In this document: piece after piece, positions 60,080 to 64,000 of the stretch
Position numbering within the stretch: the stretch's first letter is position 1
How the letters are laid out: each line of letters opens with the position of its first letter
Source: Rhodophyticola porphyridii
Lineage (GTDB): Bacteria; Pseudomonadota; Alphaproteobacteria; Rhodobacterales; Rhodobacteraceae
Reading direction: 5' to 3'
Length of the DNA: 64,000 bases
Assembly (NCBI RefSeq): GCF_003688285.1
Contig: NZ_RCNT01000001.1
Coordinates: 682,001-746,000, forward strand
Notes under the pieces: generated by a model
What the model was told of the DNA's origin: nothing
Seen by the model: the letters and a program-made list of their open reading frames with translations, nothing else
The model's database searches: none
Position numbers and translations under genes: made by a program

Positions 60080-61186
60080 CTAGAGGTTCAGCGCGTCTTC
60101 CATCTCGGCGATCAGTGTGGCGCAATAGGCGTCAAATCTCGGGCCCGGCTGCTGGCCCTCGATCCTTGCGGCCAACGGGTCGGGCGCGGTGATGGCGCTG
60201 CCCGACAGGGCCTCCAGTACCGCATGGCCGCAAAACGGCACATGGGCCGCGGAATAGCCGCCTTCATGCACAAGCGTCAGCCGCCCGTCGCAAAGCTCCT
60301 CCGCGGCCTCCCGGGTTATTTCGGTCATCTGCCGGAAGGTATGGGAGCCTGCAAGCATCCGGCTGAGCGGGTCCACGCCGGAGGCATCGAACCCGCAGGC
60401 CACCACGATCGCATCCGGCTGGAAGCCGTGAAGCTGCGGCACCACCAGCCGCTCCATCGCCTCGATATAGGCCCGGTGCCCGCCGCCGGGCGGCAGCGGA
60501 ATGTTCAGGTTGAACCCCTCACCGGCGGCGGAGCCGCGATCCTCGAAATCGCCGCTGTCGAGCGGGTAGTTGCGCTCCTGATGGATCGAGATCGTCAGAA
60601 CGTCGTCCCGATCATAGAAAATGGCTTCCGTCCCGTTGCCGTGATGCACATCCCAGTCGACGATCGCGACGCGGTCCACCATGCCGGCTGCAAAGGCGGC
60701 CTCGACCGCGATGCCGATATTGGCCAAAAGGCAGAAGCCGTTGGGGAAATCCGGCAGGCAATGGTGCCCGGGCGGGCGGGAGAGGGCATAGGCATTGTCC
60801 ACCTCTCCCCTGAGCGTGGCGAAGAGCGCGGCCTTGGCCAGCCCGGCGGAAAGCCGGGCGATCTCGTAGCCGTCCGGGCCGAAGGGCGTGCGCAGACCCA
60901 GTTCCCCGCCGCCGGTCTCCGACGTTTTCCGGAAGCTTTCGAGGTAACGGGCGGGATGAACTCTGAGCAGGTCTTCCTCCGGGATCGGAGGCGCGCTGGC
61001 TACATCCAGTTCCGCCAGCAATCCGGTCACATCCAGCAGGTTTTTCAACCGCCGCTTGGTTTCCGGATCTTCGGGCAGCCCGCCGGTTGCCATCGGCTGC
61101 ACCAGCCCGCCCACCGGCGACATGAAGGCGTAGTTACCCCCGGTATGCCAGAAACAGCGCTCGTCCCAGAAAAAACCCGTCGCCAT
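60080..61186 (-). CDS. Histone-deacetylase-like amidohydrolase (class II)
   Basis: A 368-residue zinc amidohydrolase. Zinc and catalytic residues are visible in LSRPPGHHCLPDFPNGFCLL, IVDWDVHHGNGTEAIFYDRD, VACGFDASGVDPLSRMLAGS and the late LVHEGGYSAAHVPFCGHAVL with its Tyr. Bacterial members deacetylate polyamines, acetoin-related or other acetyl compounds. The start at 61186 is used (GGGG run upstream); the 51-residue extension overlaps the divergent gene. Confidence 0.9.
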   Translation of the reverse strand: MATGFFWDERCFWHTGGNYAFMSPVGGLVQPMATGGLPEDPETKRRLKNLLDVTGLLAELDVASAPPIPEEDLLRVHPARYLESFRKTSETGGGELGLRTPFGPDGYEIARLSAGLAKAALFATLRGEVDNAYALSRPPGHHCLPDFPNGFCLLANIGIAVEAAFAAGMVDRVAIVDWDVHHGNGTEAIFYDRDDVLTISIHQERNYPLDSGDFEDRGSAAGEGFNLNIPLPPGGGHRAYIEAMERLVVPQLHGFQPDAIVVACGFDASGVDPLSRMLAGSHTFRQMTEITREAAEELCDGRLTLVHEGGYSAAHVPFCGHAVLEALSGSAITAPDPLAARIEGQQPGPRFDAYCATLIAEMEDALNL

Positions 61187-61326
61187 AAGATACGCCCCCC
61201 TTCGTTCCGGTGGAGTATGGCAGCGGCCCGCGACCGGGCGCAATGGGCGTTGCCGCGGCGGGAAGGCGCCTGTTCCCGACCCATGGGCACCTTGCGGCCC
61301 GGCCAGCGATCTGATGCGATGGCGCC

Positions 61327-61674
61327 ATGAGCGATCCAACCGACGCCAGTCTTGCCGCCCGCTACCAACCGCGCCTTCTGGCCGAGCGGGCAGAGATCCT
61401 TGCGGCCTCCGACAAAACGGGCGACAGCCGCAAGCCGGTGGAACTGGATCAGCAATCGGTCGGTCGGCTCAGCCGGATGGATGCCTTGCAGGGTCAGGCC
61501 ATGGCCAAAGGCCTGGAGGCGCGGCGGCATGGCCGCTTGCGCGCGATCGAGGCGGCTCTGGCCCGGATCGGGGCGGGCGATTTCGGCTGGTGCGAGGACT
61601 GCGGCGAGTTCATCGGTGCAGGCAGGCTGGACTTCGACCCCTGCGTGCCCCGTTGCATCGGCTGCGCGTCCTAG
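61327..61674 (+). CDS. TraR/DksA-family zinc-finger protein
   Basis: A 115-residue DksA-like protein. Two helices carry a LSRMDALQGQAMAKGLEARR coiled-coil tip; the C-terminal C4 zinc finger reads WCEDC, 17 residues, then CIGC, with an extra Cys in DPCVPRC. DksA proteins bind the RNA polymerase secondary channel and change promoter choice with ppGpp. It is shorter than E. coli DksA. It lies divergent from the amidohydrolase gene. Confidence 0.87.
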   Translation: MSDPTDASLAARYQPRLLAERAEILAASDKTGDSRKPVELDQQSVGRLSRMDALQGQAMAKGLEARRHGRLRAIEAALARIGAGDFGWCEDCGEFIGAGRLDFDPCVPRCIGCAS

Positions 61675-61913
61675 TCCGCCGCCTCGCGCCGCAGCCGGTA
61701 GACACCTTCGGGCAGGTCGAGTGCGGCGGCCAGATCATGGATCTGTGCCATCGACAGGGTGATTTTCTGCATCTGGTCGGTGCGCGGATCGAACTGCTCC
61801 AGTGTCACGCATTCCGAAAATGCGGAAATCGTGAGGTCTTCCTGCAGCGGCGCCTCGCCCTCGTCCACAAGGGTGACCACGGTGGCGTCGAATTCGTGCT
61901 CGATGGTAAACAT
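61671..61913 (-). CDS. 80-residue protein of unknown function
   Basis: A small soluble protein starting MFTIEHEFDATVVTLVDEGE, then LQEDLTISAFSECVTLEQFD, RTDQMQKITLSMAQIHDLAA and a basic RRREAAD-like end. Its text is beta-rich then helical. Two in-frame Mets exist; the inner one is used since the first 15 residues look random. It overlaps the convergent TraR/DksA gene by 4 bases. Confidence 0.6.
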   Translation of the reverse strand: MFTIEHEFDATVVTLVDEGEAPLQEDLTISAFSECVTLEQFDPRTDQMQKITLSMAQIHDLAAALDLPEGVYRLRREAAD

Positions 61914-62047
61914 GACGGACAACCTATGGCTGTTTCCATGCCTTTGCAACGGCGGCACGGGCGTGCCCGGATCGGCAAAAATGATGTGATCCGGACTGGA
62001 CGCGGAGCCGCCCCGTGTTACTCCTTACCCAAACGGAGAGTGTGTGA

Positions 62048-62773
62048 ATGCGGACCTGCCTGCTGATCCTTGTTCTGGCCACCTTGGCCGCCTGCAACAT
62101 AGCACCCGCGCCGACAGCGCCCCGCGCGCCCTCGGCCCCGGCGGCGACCGAGAATACGCCGCGCCTCTCGCCGGCAGTCGCAGTGGCGAATTTCGAAGAG
62201 GTCGTGGCCCGGGTGGAACCCGTGGCCGAACGGGTCTGCCGGGAGCAGACCAGACGGCAGAATTGCGATTACGTGATTGCGGTGGAACGGGATCCCCGCG
62301 CCGGTGTGAACGCGTTCCAGACCGTGGATCGGCAGGGCCGCCCCCTGATCATCTTCTCTCTCGGGCTGATTGCGGAGGCGCGCAATATCGACGAACTGGC
62401 CTTTGTCATGGGGCACGAGGCCGCGCATCACATCGAGGGGCATATCCCGCAACAACGCGCGTCCGCGCGCGAGGGCGCGATCGTCTTCGGCATTCTGGCG
62501 CAGATGGGCGGCGCCAATCAGGCCGGCATTCAGCAGGCCGTGGAAATCGGCGCCGCCGTGGGTGCGCGCCGGTTTTCGCAGGAACACGAGCTGGAGGCCG
62601 ACGCCATGGGCACGATCATCGCGCTTCGGGCCGGGTTCGATCCGGTGCGGGGCTCGGCTTTCTTCGAGCGTCTGCCGGATCCGGGGGAGCAATTCCTTGG
62701 CTCTCACCCGCCCAATGCCGCGCGACAGGCGATCGTGCGGGAAACCGTCGCCCGGTATGGTGGGCGCAGTTGA
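62048..62773 (+). CDS. M48-family metallopeptidase lipoprotein
   Basis: A 241-residue lipoprotein (ILVLATLAAC lipobox, then a Pro/Ala-rich linker) with an M48 peptidase domain. The zinc motif HEAAH starts near residue 123 in FVMGHEAAHHIEGHIPQQRA, and the third ligand Glu lies in FSQEHELEADAMGTIIALRA. Such proteins (BepA/LoiP type) act in outer-membrane quality control. A GGAGAG site precedes the ATG. SHPPNAARQAIVRETVAR closes the domain. Confidence 0.9.
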   Translation: MRTCLLILVLATLAACNIAPAPTAPRAPSAPAATENTPRLSPAVAVANFEEVVARVEPVAERVCREQTRRQNCDYVIAVERDPRAGVNAFQTVDRQGRPLIIFSLGLIAEARNIDELAFVMGHEAAHHIEGHIPQQRASAREGAIVFGILAQMGGANQAGIQQAVEIGAAVGARRFSQEHELEADAMGTIIALRAGFDPVRGSAFFERLPDPGEQFLGSHPPNAARQAIVRETVARYGGRS

Positions 62774-62866
62774 TCTGCATCAAGGTGCATCCACCCGCAT
62801 AGCCTAATTTCGGATGCAAGGAGCGTGCCGGGCGACCGGGCGCAGGATGCTTGCGAGGAATGGGAT

Positions 62867-63121
62867 ATGCCCGGAACCAAGACATTGAAAGAGCATGACG
62901 CACTGATGACGCGGATGGCCCGGCTCGTGGGCACCGATCTCGAAGAGGCGGAACTGCGGGGCGATCTGTCGCCCGAGATGCGCCACGACATGCTGTCACG
63001 CTGCGTCGGGTGCAGCGCACCGCAAGATTGCGCGCATTTCCTCGACACCACCAACATCGCCGAGAGCACACCGGACTATTGCCGCAACGGCATGGTTCTG
63101 ATGGCGCTGCGCGATATCTGA
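62867..63121 (+). CDS. DUF6455-like small cysteine protein
   Basis: An 84-residue soluble protein starting MPGTKTLKEHDALMTRMARL. It has four cysteines, grouped as RCVGCSAPQDCAHFLDTT and PDYCRNGMVLMALRD. This spacing resembles the small cysteine-bearing proteins annotated as DUF6455 in Rhodobacteraceae. A GAGG site lies 8 bases upstream. The Cys cluster could bind iron-sulfur or zinc. Function unknown. Confidence 0.7.
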   Translation: MPGTKTLKEHDALMTRMARLVGTDLEEAELRGDLSPEMRHDMLSRCVGCSAPQDCAHFLDTTNIAESTPDYCRNGMVLMALRDI

Positions 63122-63153
63122 TCCCGCCGAATACCGACCGATCTGAAGAACCG

Positions 63154-63172
63154 GGCCGGTTTCAGACCGGCC
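63154..63172. terminator. Hairpin between the DUF6455 gene and rimO
   Basis: ggccggt pairs with accggcc across a 5-base loop that contains the rimO stop codon. The T run is poor, so termination is only possible in part. Confidence 0.35.
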
Positions 63173-64000
63173 GTCCCCAAAGGTCGTATTCGCTGGCCTC
63201 ATCCACCTCGATGGTCACGATCTGGCCGGGCTCCAGCGTCTCGAACCCGGCATCGATGAACAGATTGCCATCGATTTCCGGCGCGTCCGCCCTGGTTCGG
63301 CAGGTCGCGCCCTCGTCATCCACCGCATCGACGATGACATCCATCCGCTGGCCGATCTTGGCTTCGAGCTTGGCGGCGGAGATCGCCTGCGCCTTTTCCA
63401 TGAACCGGGCGAAGCGCTCGTCCTTGACCTCTTCGGCGACGTGATCCGGCAATGCGTTGGAGCGCGCGCCTTCGACATTTTCGTATCTGAAACACCCGAC
63501 CCGGTCGAGCTGCGCCTCGTCCAGCCAGTCCAGCAGCGTCTGAAACTCCGCCTCCGTTTCGCCGGGATAGCCGACGATGAAGGTACTGCGCAGCGTTATC
63601 CCGGGGCATGTGGCGCGCCACGCGGCAATCTCGTCAAGCGTGCGCGCGGCGGCGGCAGGCCGGGCCATGCGGCGCAGCACATCCGGGTGGGCATGCTGAA
63701 ACGGAATGTCGAGATAGGGCAAAAGCCCGCTTGCCGGATCCGCCATGATCGGGATCAGGTCGCGCACATGGGGATAGGGATAGACGTAATGCAACCGGAC
63801 CCAGGCCCCGAGCGCGCCCAGATCGCGGGCCAGATCGGTGATATGGGCCCGGTGCCCGCGCTCTTCGCGATGGCGGATATCGACCCCGTAGGCGGATGTG
63901 TCCTGAGAGATCACCAGAAGTTCCCGCACACCGGCCTCGACCAGCTTTTCCGCCTCGCGGATCACCGCATGGGCTGGGCGGGAGGCCAGCTTGCCGCGCA
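63162..64000 (-). CDS. rimO: Ribosomal protein S12 methylthiotransferase, 5' end outside window
   Basis: The C-terminal part (about 279 residues) of RimO. The open frame continues through the window edge, reading [20 protein letters not shown] there, so the internal GTG at 63965 is not the start. [57 protein letters not shown] and [20 protein letters not shown] belong to the radical-SAM part, and [20 protein letters not shown] to the TRAM domain. RimO adds methylthio to Asp89 of S12. The CxxxCxxC cluster is outside the window. Confidence 0.93.
   Translation of the reverse strand, partial: RGKLASRPAHAVIREAEKLVEAGVRELLVISQDTSAYGVDIRHREERGHRAHITDLARDLGALGAWVRLHYVYPYPHVRDLIPIMADPASGLLPYLDIPFQHAHPDVLRRMARPAAAARTLDEIAAWRATCPGITLRSTFIVGYPGETEAEFQTLLDWLDEAQLDRVGCFRYENVEGARSNALPDHVAEEVKDERFARFMEKAQAISAAKLEAKIGQRMDVIVDAVDDEGATCRTRADAPEIDGNLFIDAGFETLEPGQIVTIEVDEASEYDLWGRPV

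Noticed and set aside
59252-61330. 692-residue plus-strand open frame
   Set aside because: It is the antisense shadow of scoA and the amidohydrolase, both recognised by motifs; composition is Arg/His/Gly-rich and no domain is seen.

Overview
The window reads as chromosomal DNA of a GC-rich alphaproteobacterium of the Rhodobacteraceae (roseobacter/Rhodobacter group). This rests on gene order and protein style: an ffh-GNAT-chorismate mutase-rpsP-rimM-trmD-rplS-rpmE operon, a separate F0 operon with a duplicated b subunit (atpI-atpB-atpE-atpX-atpF), a MipZ division ATPase, a tad locus with Flp pilins of the ESGAVTVDW type, and pal-cpoB-tilS-ftsH. I saw no rRNA, tRNA, CRISPR array, prophage or insertion sequence. 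Gene density is high and many neighbours overlap by 4 bases (ATGA), so most genes sit in translationally coupled operons. No previously unknown multi-gene system stands out with confidence; the best leads are small proteins and RNA structures.

Layout. 1-2.6 kb: the end of a PhoX-type phosphatase and MipZ. 2.8-9.9 kb (minus): a translation and secretion operon from ffh to rpmE, which includes four tandem GNAT acetyltransferases, a chorismate mutase and a 46-residue membrane protein. 10-15.2 kb: small accessory genes, namely a secreted protein, an azoreductase, LysR-EamA-ClbS/DfsB, another secreted protein, two tandem 21- and 24-residue hydrophobic microproteins and an ArsR regulator. 15.4-18.1 kb: the F0 part of ATP synthase. 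18.2-23.8 kb (minus): a seven-gene operon with a dipeptide/oligopeptide-type ABC importer, a cupin and a DmpA-type peptidase. 24-30.7 kb: creatinase, a large secreted beta-propeller/esterase-like protein, two stress-type small proteins and an orphan ABC binding protein.

31-36 kb: pal, cpoB, tilS and ftsH. 36-41 kb: a MOSC protein, the one-carbon genes fhs and folD, a thioesterase and a membrane LytTR regulator. 41-44.4 kb: the DNA-repair pair pdeM and lhr. 44.5-57.2 kb (minus): a tad/Flp type IVb pilus locus running from three pilin genes through cpaB, rcpA, an OmpA lipoprotein, cpaE, cpaF, tadB, tadC and two tadD-like lipoproteins to the prepilin peptidase and an AAA ATPase. 57.5-64 kb: a lytic transglycosylase, GNAT-scoB-scoA, a histone-deacetylase-like amidohydrolase, a DksA/TraR protein, an M48 lipoprotein, a DUF6455 protein and the end of rimO, cut by the window edge.

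How they work together: most of the window is core physiology, that is protein synthesis and targeting, energy conversion, envelope integrity, folate-linked one-carbon flow and a surface adhesion pilus. The accessory part suggests a marine-type heterotroph that scavenges peptides, creatine and phosphate esters. Start codons were moved inward from the longest open frame wherever a ribosome binding site, signal peptide or neighbour overlap argued for it. All functional names come from sequence recognition without a database search.
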